Part shown: positions 1 to 8,377 of the stretch, in pieces
Layout of the letters: each line of letters opens with the position of its first letter
How positions within the stretch are numbered: position 1 is the first letter of the stretch
From: Thalassospira alkalitolerans
GTDB lineage: Bacteria > Pseudomonadota > Alphaproteobacteria > Rhodospirillales > Thalassospiraceae
Assembly: GCF_002115745.1 (NCBI RefSeq)
Contig: NZ_JFKB01000024.1
Coordinates: 1 to 56,170, forward strand
Direction: 5' to 3'
DNA: 56,170 bases
Made by a program: the position numbers and the translations under genes
The notes under the pieces: generated by a model
Databases searched by the model: none
Told to the model about the DNA's origin: nothing
The model's input: only the letters and a program-made list of their open reading frames with translations

Positions 1-25
1 TGTTGTCAATGAATGTAAACAACAC

Positions 26-1144
26 CTAGTCATCAGCGCTAAATTCTGCTGGGCATTCAAGTTTGGCATATGCCTTGCCATTGATGTCAAACAAATGCGC
101 GGCACCGGCTTGCGCCGCCGCACTAATCGTTTCACCAAGTTTTACCCGGCTGTGCCCCGGCCCGCGCACTGTAAAACGGTCCTCATTCGGAAGTTTCAAA
201 TACAGATACGTAGAGTCGCCAAGTTTCTCGACCACATCAACCTCGCCCGTCACCGAAACGGCTCCCGTCTCGCCCAGCGATAGATGTTCGGGGCGAATGC
301 CCATCTCGACATCCTTGCCGATATCACCAGCCGGAACATCGAATGGCAGAATGGCTTTGGCTCCCCCCGGAACGGTGACGGTCACCTTGCCCGGCTCAAC
401 CGCATCAATCCGCACCGTGGTGAAATTCATCGCTGGTGACCCGATGAACCCCGCGACAAAACGGGTTTGCGGATGATGATAAAGCTGCATCGGTGACCCG
501 ACCTGCTCGACATTACCAGCATTCAGAACAACGATCTTGTCGGCCAGTGTCATGGCCTCGACCTGATCGTGGGTGACATAAACGATCGTCGATTTTAGTT
601 TCTGATGCAGCTTCGCAATTTCAAGACGCGTCTGAACACGCAGGGCCGCATCCAGATTGGAAAGTGGTTCATCAAACAGAAAGACCTTTGGCTGGCGCAC
701 AATTGCCCGCCCGATGGCAACACGCTGGCGCTGCCCGCCAGACAGTTCCGACGGACGGCGATCCAGCAATTGATCAAGTTGCAGGATACGGGCGGCTTCT
801 CGCACGCGCTGATCAATCGCCCCTTTGTCGTGATTGGCCAGTTTCAAGCCGAATGCCATGTTCTTATAGACCGTCATATGCGGATAAAGCGCATAGGACT
901 GAAACACCATGGCAATCCCGCGATCACGCGGGCTTTTGGCGTTGACCACATCCCCGTCAATCATCAAATCGCCACCGGTGATATCTTCCAAACCGGCAAT
1001 GATGCGCAGCAAGGTCGATTTACCACAGCCCGACGGACCAACGAAGACAACGAACTCGCCATCCTCAACATCCAGATCAATGCCATGCAGCACATCAACA
1101 GCGCCATAGCTTTTGCGAATCTGGTCCAGTTTCAAATCAGCCAT
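26..1144 (-). CDS. Sugar ABC transporter ATP-binding protein (UgpC/MalK type)
   Basis: ATPase of an inner-membrane sugar importer, 372 aa, the usual length for the MalK/UgpC/MsmX family. Visible motifs are Walker A GPSGCGKSTLLR (about residue 37), signature LSGGQRQRVAIGRA, Walker B VFLFDEPLSNLD and the switch histidine in YVTHDQ, followed by a C-terminal TOBE-type region. It is the last gene of a leftward set (binding protein, two permeases, ATPase), 26 bases after the second permease, so it should power that importer. The substrate cannot be read from the ATPase; the adjacent murQ and nagA make an amino sugar or amino-sugar disaccharide the best guess. ATPases of this type sometimes serve several importers. 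Confidence 0.93.
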   Translation of the reverse strand: MADLKLDQIRKSYGAVDVLHGIDLDVEDGEFVVFVGPSGCGKSTLLRIIAGLEDITGGDLMIDGDVVNAKSPRDRGIAMVFQSYALYPHMTVYKNMAFGLKLANHDKGAIDQRVREAARILQLDQLLDRRPSELSGGQRQRVAIGRAIVRQPKVFLFDEPLSNLDAALRVQTRLEIAKLHQKLKSTIVYVTHDQVEAMTLADKIVVLNAGNVEQVGSPMQLYHHPQTRFVAGFIGSPAMNFTTVRIDAVEPGKVTVTVPGGAKAILPFDVPAGDIGKDVEMGIRPEHLSLGETGAVSVTGEVDVVEKLGDSTYLYLKLPNEDRFTVRGPGHSRVKLGETISAAAQAGAAHLFDINGKAYAKLECPAEFSADD

Positions 1145-1170
1145 TTAAAATGCTCCTGTCACACCAACAA

Positions 1171-2019
1171 TCATTTCACCGCGCCAGATGTCAGGCCGCG
1201 AATGAGCTGTCGGGAGAAAATCAGATAAAGGATCATGATCGGAATGATCGCAAGGCTCAGCGACGCCAGAACAGCGTTCCAGTCGGTCACGTATTGACCA
1301 ATGAACTGCTGAATACCCAGCGTGATCGTCTGCTTGCCATCGCCGGGCGCCAGAATCAGCGGGAACCAAAGATCGTTCCAGATCGGGATCATGGTAAAAA
1401 CGGCAACGGTTGCCACGGCAGGCCGGATCAGCGGCAAAATGATCGCAAAGAAAATCTTGAATTCACCTACTCCGTCGCAACGGGCGGCTTCTTTCAGGTC
1501 TTTGGGAATCTGATGCATGAATTCCGTCAGGATAAAGATTGCCAGCGGCAATCCTTGCGCCACATAGACCAACACAAGTGCTGTCAATGTGTTGATCAGG
1601 CCCAAATCAACAATCAGGTTCAGGATCGACACCGACCCCAAGCGGATCGGCACCATAATACCAATCGCCAGATAAAGGGCCAACCAGGTGCTACCGGGGA
1701 ACTTGTATTCCGACAAGGCCCATGCGGCCATCGCACCCAACAGCAAGACAACGGCAATCGTTATGATCGTGACGCTGAAGCTGTTGAAAAAAAACACCTC
1801 GAAATTTGATTTCGCCAAAACTTTGGTGAAACCCTCAAGGCTAAAGGTCTCGGCATTGGGCAGGCCCATCGGATCGCGGAAAATGCCCTTGCGGGTTTTG
1901 AATGCGTTGATGATCACAAGGAAGATCGGATACAGCGCCACCAGCGTATAGGTCATCAGGATTGCATGCACGATCACTGCCCGTGACATATCTTCCCTGC
2001 GGATATTTTTCGTCATCAT
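1171..2019 (-). CDS. Sugar ABC transporter permease (MalG type)
   Basis: Second inner-membrane permease of the importer, 282 aa. It has about six hydrophobic segments and the cytoplasmic EAA loop typical of binding-protein-dependent permeases (EAARCDGVGEFKIFFAIILP, about residues 179-198), which docks on the ATPase. It carries the MalG-type C-terminal pattern with a long last helix. Two adjacent ATG codons open the frame; the first is taken. It starts 12 bases after the MalF-type permease and is followed after 26 bases by the ATPase, so the three are almost certainly co-transcribed. The carbohydrate family is clear; the exact sugar is inferred from neighbours. Confidence 0.92.
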   Translation of the reverse strand: MMTKNIRREDMSRAVIVHAILMTYTLVALYPIFLVIINAFKTRKGIFRDPMGLPNAETFSLEGFTKVLAKSNFEVFFFNSFSVTIITIAVVLLLGAMAAWALSEYKFPGSTWLALYLAIGIMVPIRLGSVSILNLIVDLGLINTLTALVLVYVAQGLPLAIFILTEFMHQIPKDLKEAARCDGVGEFKIFFAIILPLIRPAVATVAVFTMIPIWNDLWFPLILAPGDGKQTITLGIQQFIGQYVTDWNAVLASLSLAIIPIMILYLIFSRQLIRGLTSGAVK

Positions 2020-2031
2020 CTTGCCGTTCCC

Positions 2032-2970
2032 TTACAACTGGTAGCGCGCCAAACGGCGCTGCACGGCGAACAGATAGAAAAGAACCCCGGCAAGAATGAT
2101 CAGAAACATCAATGACGCGACAGTCGCGCCAAGGCTTGGATTGCCAAGCTGCAACTGATAGCCAAAGAAAGTCCGATAGAACAATGTGCCCATGATATCG
2201 GTCGAGAAATTCGGCCCGGCCAGCGCACCTTTTACCGCATATATCAAATCGAATGCATTGAAATTGCCCACAAATGTCAGGATCGACACCATGGCAACTG
2301 TCGGCAGAACTAAGGGTAACTTGATATGCCAGAACACTTCGAAATGGGTCGCACCGTCAACGATTGCGGCATCAACCAAATCGTCAGGTATCGCCAATAG
2401 GGCAGCATAAATCAGCATTAAGGGGATACCAACCCACTGCCAGACCGAGATAAAGGAAAGCGTGATCAAGGCCGATCCTTCCTTGCCAAGCCACGGTCCG
2501 AACAATGATTTTAATCCAAAAATATCAAGGATATCGGTACCAACGCCCCAAACCGGGCTAAGGATCAACTGCCAGATAAAGCCGACAATCACCACCGAAA
2601 GCATGGTCGGCATGATCATCAAGGTGCGGTAACTGTTGCGAAACTTTAATTGCGGCAGGCTTAGTATCCCCGCAAGCGCGATCCCGATCGGGTTCTGCAC
2701 CAGCATATGCACCGCAAAGAATTTCATATTGTTCCAGAAACTGTTCCAGAACGTCGCCGACCAGTCGGGATCGCCCAAAATGGTCCGATAGTTATCAAAA
2801 CCGACAAAAGCCAGTTCCTCGCCACTTGGCGCGGCATAGAAGCTAAGCCGAATGGAATCGATCAGCGGATAGATCATGAACAACGAGTAGATGATCGTCG
2901 CGGGTGCCAAAAAGGCAAACACAGGCAGTTTTGCCTTGCGCCAATCGGTCATGGGCCCGGAATGCGCCAT
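2032..2970 (-). CDS. Sugar ABC transporter permease (MalF type)
   Basis: First inner-membrane permease of the importer, 312 aa, with an N-terminal helix at about residues 15-37 and five further hydrophobic segments. The EAA-like loop reads DAAIVDGATHFEVFWHIKLP (about residues 197-216). A good Shine-Dalgarno (AGGATAAGGT) precedes the ATG. It lies 205 bases downstream of the binding-protein gene, and that gap holds a terminator-like hairpin, so the permeases are probably made at lower level than the binding protein. Heterodimer partner of the MalG-type permease next to it. Confidence 0.92.
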   Translation of the reverse strand: MAHSGPMTDWRKAKLPVFAFLAPATIIYSLFMIYPLIDSIRLSFYAAPSGEELAFVGFDNYRTILGDPDWSATFWNSFWNNMKFFAVHMLVQNPIGIALAGILSLPQLKFRNSYRTLMIMPTMLSVVIVGFIWQLILSPVWGVGTDILDIFGLKSLFGPWLGKEGSALITLSFISVWQWVGIPLMLIYAALLAIPDDLVDAAIVDGATHFEVFWHIKLPLVLPTVAMVSILTFVGNFNAFDLIYAVKGALAGPNFSTDIMGTLFYRTFFGYQLQLGNPSLGATVASLMFLIILAGVLFYLFAVQRRLARYQL

Positions 2971-3135
2971 ACCTTATCCTGTCTTTCCGAAATTAAGCCA
3001 ACGGAGACCGGGGTCTCCGGTCAATATTCGTCCCGATTGATGATGGCAGCCATAGCCTGATTTGTCAGTCAACACATTGCATGAAAATCAGAAACAACCA
3101 TCCGGAACCATGCCGGCAGATAGGCAGATAAAAGA

Positions 3136-3162
3136 ATGGCAGGCGCAAAAATCGCCTGCCAT
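3136..3162 (-). terminator. Hairpin between binding-protein and permease genes (partial terminator)
   Basis: A perfect 10-base-pair stem (3136-3145 with 3153-3162, loop of 7) lies just past the binding-protein stop. On the minus strand it is followed by TTCTTTTATC, a moderate U tract. A hairpin here is a common way to reduce read-through from an abundant binding protein into its permeases. A second inverted repeat (3002-3009 with 3012-3019) sits closer to the permease start. Confidence 0.6.
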
Positions 3163-3175
3163 CTGAAATCAGGCC

Positions 3176-4438
3176 TTACTGATGCGGGGCATACCACTTG
3201 GCAAGACCGGCTTCGGCAGATTTACCTGCTTCTTCCGGGCTGAGCGTGCCGTTGATAACCTGTGCGGAAAGGTTCCACAGTTCGTTTTCAAGGTTCGGCG
3301 TGCCACGTGACAGGATCTGATACGAGTTACGAATGGTAGACTCGCATTTCTGGCGCCAGCTGACGAATTCGTTGGCAACCGGATCGCTGATCTCGACCTT
3401 GTGGTTCGACAACGAGAAGAACCCCGGAAGCGCGTTCGAATAAAGCGATGCGAACTCGGAACCGGTCATCCATTCTAAGAAAACCTTGGCTTCGGCTGCA
3501 TTTGGCGATTTGGCATTCAGACCAAGCGCAATATCGGTGTGATCACTGATATAGCAGGTATCCGAACCAGCGGCAGCTGGCGGCGGGAAAGCACCGAATT
3601 TGAAATCGGCCTGACTGTTAAACAGTGAAATATCCCACGACCCTGCCGGATAAATAGCAGCACGGCCAAGCGAGAACAGGTTCTGTGCATCCGGATATGA
3701 AATGGCTTCATAACCATCTGGCAGATAGTTCGACCAACTTGCCAGTTCAGCAAAGGTATCGACATACGGTTTGTCGGTGAATTTCGCACTGCCATCAATC
3801 AGGGCTTTGCGGCCTTCTTCACCCTTCCAATAGTTCGGGCCAATATTCTGGAAGCCCATGGTTGCGGCCTCCCACTGATCGGCCGTACCCATTGCCATCG
3901 GAGCATAACTGCCTTCTTCCTTGATCTTATCAAGGACGGCATAAAATTCTTCGCGGGTTGTCGGTACTTCGACGCCCGCTTCCTCAAAGGCTTCCTTGTT
4001 ATAGATGAACCCGTGGATAACGGAGGCCATCGGCAAACAGAAAGTCACGGAACCATCATCGGTCTGCCAGGCAGATTTCGCAACCGACGAGAAATTATCC
4101 ATGCCCTTAAGGTCATCAAGAGCCGCAAGATTGCCCTGTTTGTAAAGTTCAAGCGACGCGTCAAACGGGCGACAAGTGATCAAATCACCTGCGGTTCCAC
4201 CGGCCAGCTTGGCATTGACCGTGGCGTTATATTCGGTCGGCGCACTCGGCTTGAAACTTACCTGAATATCAGGATGAACCTTGTTGAATGCCGGAATGAT
4301 TTTGTCGTTCCAGATATCAATATCGTCGTTGCGCCAGCTCTCAATCACGAGCTCACCAGCAGATGCCATCAACGGAACCAGGGCGACACTTGCCGCCAGG
4401 GCCGCTGCCAAGCCTTTTGCAAACACTTTATTCGACAT
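3176..4438 (-). CDS. Extracellular sugar-binding protein of the ABC importer
   Basis: Periplasmic solute-binding protein, 420 aa. The N-terminus is a clear Sec signal peptide: a lysine-containing start, a hydrophobic stretch, and likely cleavage after ASA near residue 27. The mature part looks like family 1 carbohydrate-binding proteins (AFNKVHPDIQVSF near residue 50; GRAAIYPAGSWDIS in the middle; a C-terminal EAGKSAEAGLAKW helix). It sits 47 bases after murQ and ahead of the two permeases and ATPase. With murQ upstream and the GlcNAc/MurNAc catabolic genes divergent, the ligand is probably GlcNAc, MurNAc or a disaccharide of them; this is inferred from context only. Confidence 0.92.
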   Translation of the reverse strand: MSNKVFAKGLAAALAASVALVPLMASAGELVIESWRNDDIDIWNDKIIPAFNKVHPDIQVSFKPSAPTEYNATVNAKLAGGTAGDLITCRPFDASLELYKQGNLAALDDLKGMDNFSSVAKSAWQTDDGSVTFCLPMASVIHGFIYNKEAFEEAGVEVPTTREEFYAVLDKIKEEGSYAPMAMGTADQWEAATMGFQNIGPNYWKGEEGRKALIDGSAKFTDKPYVDTFAELASWSNYLPDGYEAISYPDAQNLFSLGRAAIYPAGSWDISLFNSQADFKFGAFPPPAAAGSDTCYISDHTDIALGLNAKSPNAAEAKVFLEWMTGSEFASLYSNALPGFFSLSNHKVEISDPVANEFVSWRQKCESTIRNSYQILSRGTPNLENELWNLSAQVINGTLSPEEAGKSAEAGLAKWYAPHQ

Positions 4439-4485
4439 TTATGCCTCCTCTGATCAATGTCGGCGAACCGGCATCCCTGCAGATG

Positions 4486-5373
4486 TCAGTCCTTATACTC
4501 AAGCGCTGTCCGGAGATTTCCGTTAAACATCGCAAGAATCTCTTTGGCTCTCGCGCTTTCATGCCCTTTGGCAATCAAAACCGCGATGCGGATATCAAAT
4601 TGTGCATGTTCAAGCGCGTTTTCGGCGGTAACCGGATCACAGCAGGCAATATGCCCGGTGATACGGATCGCACGGTCACGCAACTTGATGTTCTCGGCGC
4701 GCATACCCACCATCAGGTTGTCAAAAAGGCGCCCAAGCTTGTTCATGACAAGTGATGAAAGAATATTGATCGCCGCCTTCTGCGCCGTCCCGGCCCCCAT
4801 GCGAGTCGAACCGGCGATGACCTCGGGGGCGCTATCAAGGAAAATACCGCACTCGGCCGCCGTCAAAAGCCTGCCATCGGGATTATTGCAAATACCAACG
4901 GTAAAGGCCCCGCAGTCACGTGCACGTTCAACAGCGCGCAACGTATAAGGCGTCGAACCACTGGCTGCGACGGCAATGATGGCATCGCCTTCGCCAATAT
5001 TATGCTGGGTAATTTCGTTCTCGGCGGCTTGCGCGTCATCTTCGGCGGAATTAAACACACCCGGCGCGCTTTGCACCCCGCCAGCCAACATGACAATCGT
5101 CATATCTTCGGGCCAGCCAAACGTCCCGCCAAGCTCCTTGGCATCCTGCCAGGCCACCGTACCAGACGTCCCCGCCCCGACATAAACGAGACGCCCGCCG
5201 CCCCCCAGGCGACGTGCTATCCCATTTGCGGCTGTCGCCAAATCCGTCAGGACCGGACCCAGCGATGCGACCGCGCGCATCTGACCTTCCCACAAGGCCA
5301 TCAGGAAATCGGCGTCGGACCATTGATCCAACCCGGCAAAGCGCATATCGAAATCTTCAGTGCGTGATGCCAT
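4486..5373 (-). CDS. murQ: N-acetylmuramic acid 6-phosphate etherase
   Basis: Cleaves the D-lactyl ether of MurNAc-6-phosphate to give GlcNAc-6-phosphate and D-lactate, in the cytoplasm. At 295 aa it matches the family (about 300). It is one SIS fold with the phosphosugar loop GAGTSGTVAWQDAKELGG (about residues 67-84), the ASGSTPYT loop, and the family signature GSTRMGAGTAQKAAIN (about 189-204) followed by the NLMVGMRAENIKLRDRA region. First gene of the leftward operon, with a GGGGG Shine-Dalgarno. Its product feeds NagA, encoded divergently at 8377, so peptidoglycan-derived MurNAc is a likely substrate source. The family assignment is firm. Confidence 0.94.
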   Translation of the reverse strand: MASRTEDFDMRFAGLDQWSDADFLMALWEGQMRAVASLGPVLTDLATAANGIARRLGGGGRLVYVGAGTSGTVAWQDAKELGGTFGWPEDMTIVMLAGGVQSAPGVFNSAEDDAQAAENEITQHNIGEGDAIIAVAASGSTPYTLRAVERARDCGAFTVGICNNPDGRLLTAAECGIFLDSAPEVIAGSTRMGAGTAQKAAINILSSLVMNKLGRLFDNLMVGMRAENIKLRDRAIRITGHIACCDPVTAENALEHAQFDIRIAVLIAKGHESARAKEILAMFNGNLRTALEYKD

Positions 5374-5395
5374 TTTCCAATCCCCCTCTCTTAAT

Positions 5396-5424
5396 TAAAT
5401 ACCATTATGATACCATCGACACAA
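5396..5424 (-). promoter_or_regulatory. Candidate promoter and operator of the murQ-ABC operon
   Basis: On the minus strand, a -35-like TTGTGT (5419-5424) and a -10-like TATTTA (5396-5401) are 17 bases apart. Two direct copies of ATGGTAT (5410-5416 and 5399-5405, minus-strand sense) lie in and beside the spacer. The same TGGTAT half-site flanks the divergent kinase promoter, so a shared regulator, most simply the GntR protein at 6526, may bind both. Assigned by eye. Confidence 0.4.
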
Positions 5425-5580
5425 GCCACTTCCTGAATATTTCACAAGAATCACTCATCTACACTTAATAAATTAATTTAAATCAATAGATTAATAGAAA
5501 ATTTGACTTAATGACTACAGAACACACCCCAAACACATAAGACAAAAATGGAACCATAATTATAGTCAGTGGATTTATAT

Positions 5581-5615
5581 TGGTATTGATTTTTAAGATA
5601 CCACTCTGCTATGAT
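5581..5615 (+). promoter_or_regulatory. Candidate promoter and operator of the kinase-nagA-fba operon
   Basis: A -35-like TTGATT (5586-5591) and a -10-like TATGAT (5610-5615) are 18 bases apart. They overlap an inverted repeat TGGTAT (5581-5586) / ATACCA (5598-5603). An operator there would block RNA polymerase, fitting repression by a GntR/UTRA regulator that releases DNA on binding an amino-sugar phosphate. The surrounding 5440-5600 stretch is visibly AT-rich. Confidence 0.45.
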
Positions 5616-5638
5616 CCCAGCAATTAGGGATGGGCGAC

Positions 5639-6529
5639 ATGCAAACCTTACACAAAGAAAAGCTTTATCTTGGCATTGATGGTGGCGGCACACGTTGCCG
5701 CGCACGTATTGTCAATGATGCTGGCATTGTTTTGGGTGAAGCAACACGCGGGGGCGCCAATACCCGCCTTGGCATAGACCATGTCTTTGGCGAAATCATT
5801 GCGACCGCAACCATGGCACTTGACGAAGCCGGTCTTGCAAAACCCCGCCTTGCCGATTTGCATGCCGGATTGGGACTGGCGGGACTGTCGCTGGAACGCG
5901 AGCGCAAACTTGCCAAAGCTTATAAACATCCCTTTGCCAGCGCCTGTTTTGCGACCGACGCCTATACTGCATGTCTTGGCGCACATAATGGCGCAGATGG
6001 TGCCATCCTCATTGTTGGCACGGGAACTTGTGGTCAGGCAATTGTCAAAGGCCGCGAATTGGCATTAGCTGGCTGGGGTTTTGAAATTTCCGATATCGGC
6101 AGCGGCGCCCACATCGGGCGATGCGCCATTGAAACCGCCCTGCTCGCCCATGAAACTCTGGTGCCATCATCTGATCTGACGCGCGCCATCATGAAACATT
6201 TCAACGACACCCCCGAAAAGATCGTCGCCTTTGCTGAAAAAGCACGCCCCGCTGACTATGGCACCTTCTGCCCGATGGTATTCGATGCCGATCTTAACGG
6301 CGACACCATTGCCGCCAATATCATTGATCTGGCGGTTACGGCCAATCGTAACATCCTGCGCAAGCTTCGGGATTTCGGCGCAGAACAGCTGTCATTAATG
6401 GGCGGGCTTTCCGATCAAATGACCAAACGCATGCCAGACGATATCCGCGTCGCATTGGTGCCCGCCCAAAATGACGCCCTGCATGGGGCCATTCTGCTGG
6501 CACAAAATCATCACAAGGTGTCCGCATGA
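5639..6529 (+). CDS. BadF/BadG-type amino-sugar kinase (GlcNAc and/or MurNAc)
   Basis: ASKHA-fold kinase of the BadF/BadG/BcrA/BcrD family, 296 aa. The N-terminal phosphate loop LGIDGGGTRCRA and a second nucleotide-binding stretch ILIVGTGTCGQA (about residue 120) are visible, then GWGFEISDIGSGAHIGR. GlcNAc kinases and the Clostridium MurNAc/GlcNAc kinase MurK belong to this family. With MurQ and NagA nearby, phosphorylation of GlcNAc, MurNAc or both is the natural role. An ATG nine bases upstream (5630) is in frame, but AGGGA at 5626-5630 is well spaced only for 5639. The stop overlaps the next start by four bases (ATGA), so translation is coupled to the regulator. Confidence 0.88.
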   Translation: MQTLHKEKLYLGIDGGGTRCRARIVNDAGIVLGEATRGGANTRLGIDHVFGEIIATATMALDEAGLAKPRLADLHAGLGLAGLSLERERKLAKAYKHPFASACFATDAYTACLGAHNGADGAILIVGTGTCGQAIVKGRELALAGWGFEISDIGSGAHIGRCAIETALLAHETLVPSSDLTRAIMKHFNDTPEKIVAFAEKARPADYGTFCPMVFDADLNGDTIAANIIDLAVTANRNILRKLRDFGAEQLSLMGGLSDQMTKRMPDDIRVALVPAQNDALHGAILLAQNHHKVSA

Positions 6530-7287
6530 TCAGTACAGCCGACGTCATCGCCAGCCTGCGTGCCCGCGACATCGAAAACATCGGTCACGGCCCGCTTTAT
6601 CGTCGTCTGCAAACCGCGCTTAAGGCAGTCATTGATGACGGCATCCTGAAAATTGACGACGCCCTGCCAAGCGAACGCGATCTGGCCAACGAACTGGGCA
6701 TTTCACGCGTGACTGTGCGTAATGCCATGCGCGCCCTGGTCGAAGAAGGCGTTCTGGTCCAGCGCCACGGTGCGGGCACCTTTGTCGCACCGCGCGTTGA
6801 ACAGGCTCTGTCGCGCTTAACATCCTTTACCGAGGATATGATCACACGTGGCATGAACCCGGGGGCCATCTGGATTGAAAAAACCCTTGGTCATGCCTCG
6901 CCCGAAGAAGCCATGGCGCTCAACCTGTCACCCGGTACCGAAGTTACCCGGTTGCGGCGTTTGCGGACGGCCAATGACAAACCGATGGCGCTTGAATATG
7001 CGGTGGTACCGCGCGCCTTTTTGCCAAGCCCGGACGACGTCGAAAAATCGCTTTATGATGCACTGGCAAAATACGGCAAGAAACCGGAACGCGCCCTTCA
7101 ACGTCTTCGTGCCGAACTGTTTGACGGTGAAACTGCCAAAATCCTTGGCGTTCCCGATGGCAGTGCAGCGCTTTATATCGAACGACGCTCGTTCCTGGCG
7201 GACGGCACCCCGGTCGAATTCACCCGTTCTTATTACCGTGGCGACAGTTACGACTTTATCGCTGAAATGCAGGTCGATGCGCGCTGA
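6526..7287 (+). CDS. GntR-family transcriptional regulator with UTRA domain
   Basis: Transcription factor of the GntR/HutC subfamily, 253 aa. The N-terminal winged helix (about residues 25-90) has the typical LPSERDLANELGISRVTVRN recognition region and the GAGTFV wing. The C-terminal UTRA domain (about 100-245) binds small ligands; in relatives such as NagR/DasR these are GlcNAc-6P or GlcN-6P. It overlaps the kinase gene by four bases and precedes the SIS gene by 46 bases, so it is inside the operon it probably controls. Candidate binding sites are the TGGTAT repeats at 5399-5416 and 5581-5603. Ligand and sites are inferred. Confidence 0.9.
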   Translation: MISTADVIASLRARDIENIGHGPLYRRLQTALKAVIDDGILKIDDALPSERDLANELGISRVTVRNAMRALVEEGVLVQRHGAGTFVAPRVEQALSRLTSFTEDMITRGMNPGAIWIEKTLGHASPEEAMALNLSPGTEVTRLRRLRTANDKPMALEYAVVPRAFLPSPDDVEKSLYDALAKYGKKPERALQRLRAELFDGETAKILGVPDGSAALYIERRSFLADGTPVEFTRSYYRGDSYDFIAEMQVDAR

Positions 7288-7333
7288 CACAGATCGCGTT
7301 GCACGGTCCAGATACACAAGGAAATATTTCGAT

Positions 7334-8377
7334 ATGAGCACACGCTGGACCCCAAAAACCCAGATGGGCCGCGAATTGGCAGAAGCCCCGGTTGTTGTTG
7401 GCAAACAGCTTGCCCATAACAAGGCGACAATTGAGGTCTTGATTGCCGATCTGCGTGCCAATCCGCCGAAATTTGTCGTGACCTGTGGCCGGGGCAGTTC
7501 CGACCATGCAACGCTTTATGCAAAATACCTGATCGAAAGCCAGCTTGGCATTCCGGTAGTTTCAGCCGCACCGTCGATTGTGTCGATCTATAATCGCTCC
7601 ATCGCCAGCAAAGACGCGCTTTTCATTGCAGTCTCCCAATCGGGAAAAAGCCCCGATCTTGTCAAAAACGCCGAGGCCGCCCGTAATGCCGGGGCGCGCA
7701 CGGTTGCCTTGGTCAATGTTATCGACTCACCACTTGCCAAAACCGTTGATCACGTCATTCCGCTAATGGCAGGCCCGGAAACCAGTGTTGCCGCCACCAA
7801 ATCCTATATTGCCACCCTATCGGCCATCGCCCAGATTGTCGGCGGCTGGACCGGGGATTTGGCATTTAACACCGCCCTTGCCACCCTGCCCGCATCGCTT
7901 GAAAAAGCGCTTGCCATGGATTGGCTTGATGCGGCCGATGCCATTGCCAAATCAAACGGCCTTTATGTCATCGGTCGAGGTCCGGCCTTTGCCATCGCGC
8001 AGGAAGCCGCCCTTAAATTCAAGGAAACCAGCAGCCTGCACGCCGAAGCTTTCAGCGCAGCCGAGGTTAAACACGGCCCGATGGCACTGGTGACCAAGGA
8101 CTTCCCGATGCTGGTTTTCTCTCAACAAGATGCGTCACGTGACAGTGTCGAGGATTTCCTGAAGGAAATGCGGGCCAAGACCGACAATCTGTTTGCGGCT
8201 GAAACCGGCTTTGCCGATATCAAAGGCCATCTGCCGGTGGTCGAAGACATCCATCCGCTTTTGGCCCCTATCGCCATGATCCAGACTTTCTATACACTGG
8301 CCGAACATGTCGCACTGGCACGCGGATGCAATCCGGATGCACCGCCGCATCTTTCCAAAGTGACGGAGACTCACTAA
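7334..8377 (+). CDS. SIS-domain glucosamine-6-phosphate deaminase/isomerase (NagB-II or AgaS-like)
   Basis: 347 aa protein made of two SIS domains, equal to the isomerase half of GlmS without the glutaminase half. The first domain shows CGRGSSDHATLYAKYLIE and SQSGKSPDLV; ETSVAATKSYIATL lies between; the second has ESLHAEAF-type residues in SSLHAEAFSAAEVKHGP. Proteins like this beside nagA act as NagB-II, converting GlcN-6P to fructose-6P and ammonia, and no NagB-I is present here. The ATG at 7334 (MSTRWTPKTQM) is chosen because the longer frame runs through the regulator gene. Its stop shares one base with the nagA start (TAATG). Confidence 0.88.
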   Translation: MSTRWTPKTQMGRELAEAPVVVGKQLAHNKATIEVLIADLRANPPKFVVTCGRGSSDHATLYAKYLIESQLGIPVVSAAPSIVSIYNRSIASKDALFIAVSQSGKSPDLVKNAEAARNAGARTVALVNVIDSPLAKTVDHVIPLMAGPETSVAATKSYIATLSAIAQIVGGWTGDLAFNTALATLPASLEKALAMDWLDAADAIAKSNGLYVIGRGPAFAIAQEAALKFKETSSLHAEAFSAAEVKHGPMALVTKDFPMLVFSQQDASRDSVEDFLKEMRAKTDNLFAAETGFADIKGHLPVVEDIHPLLAPIAMIQTFYTLAEHVALARGCNPDAPPHLSKVTETH

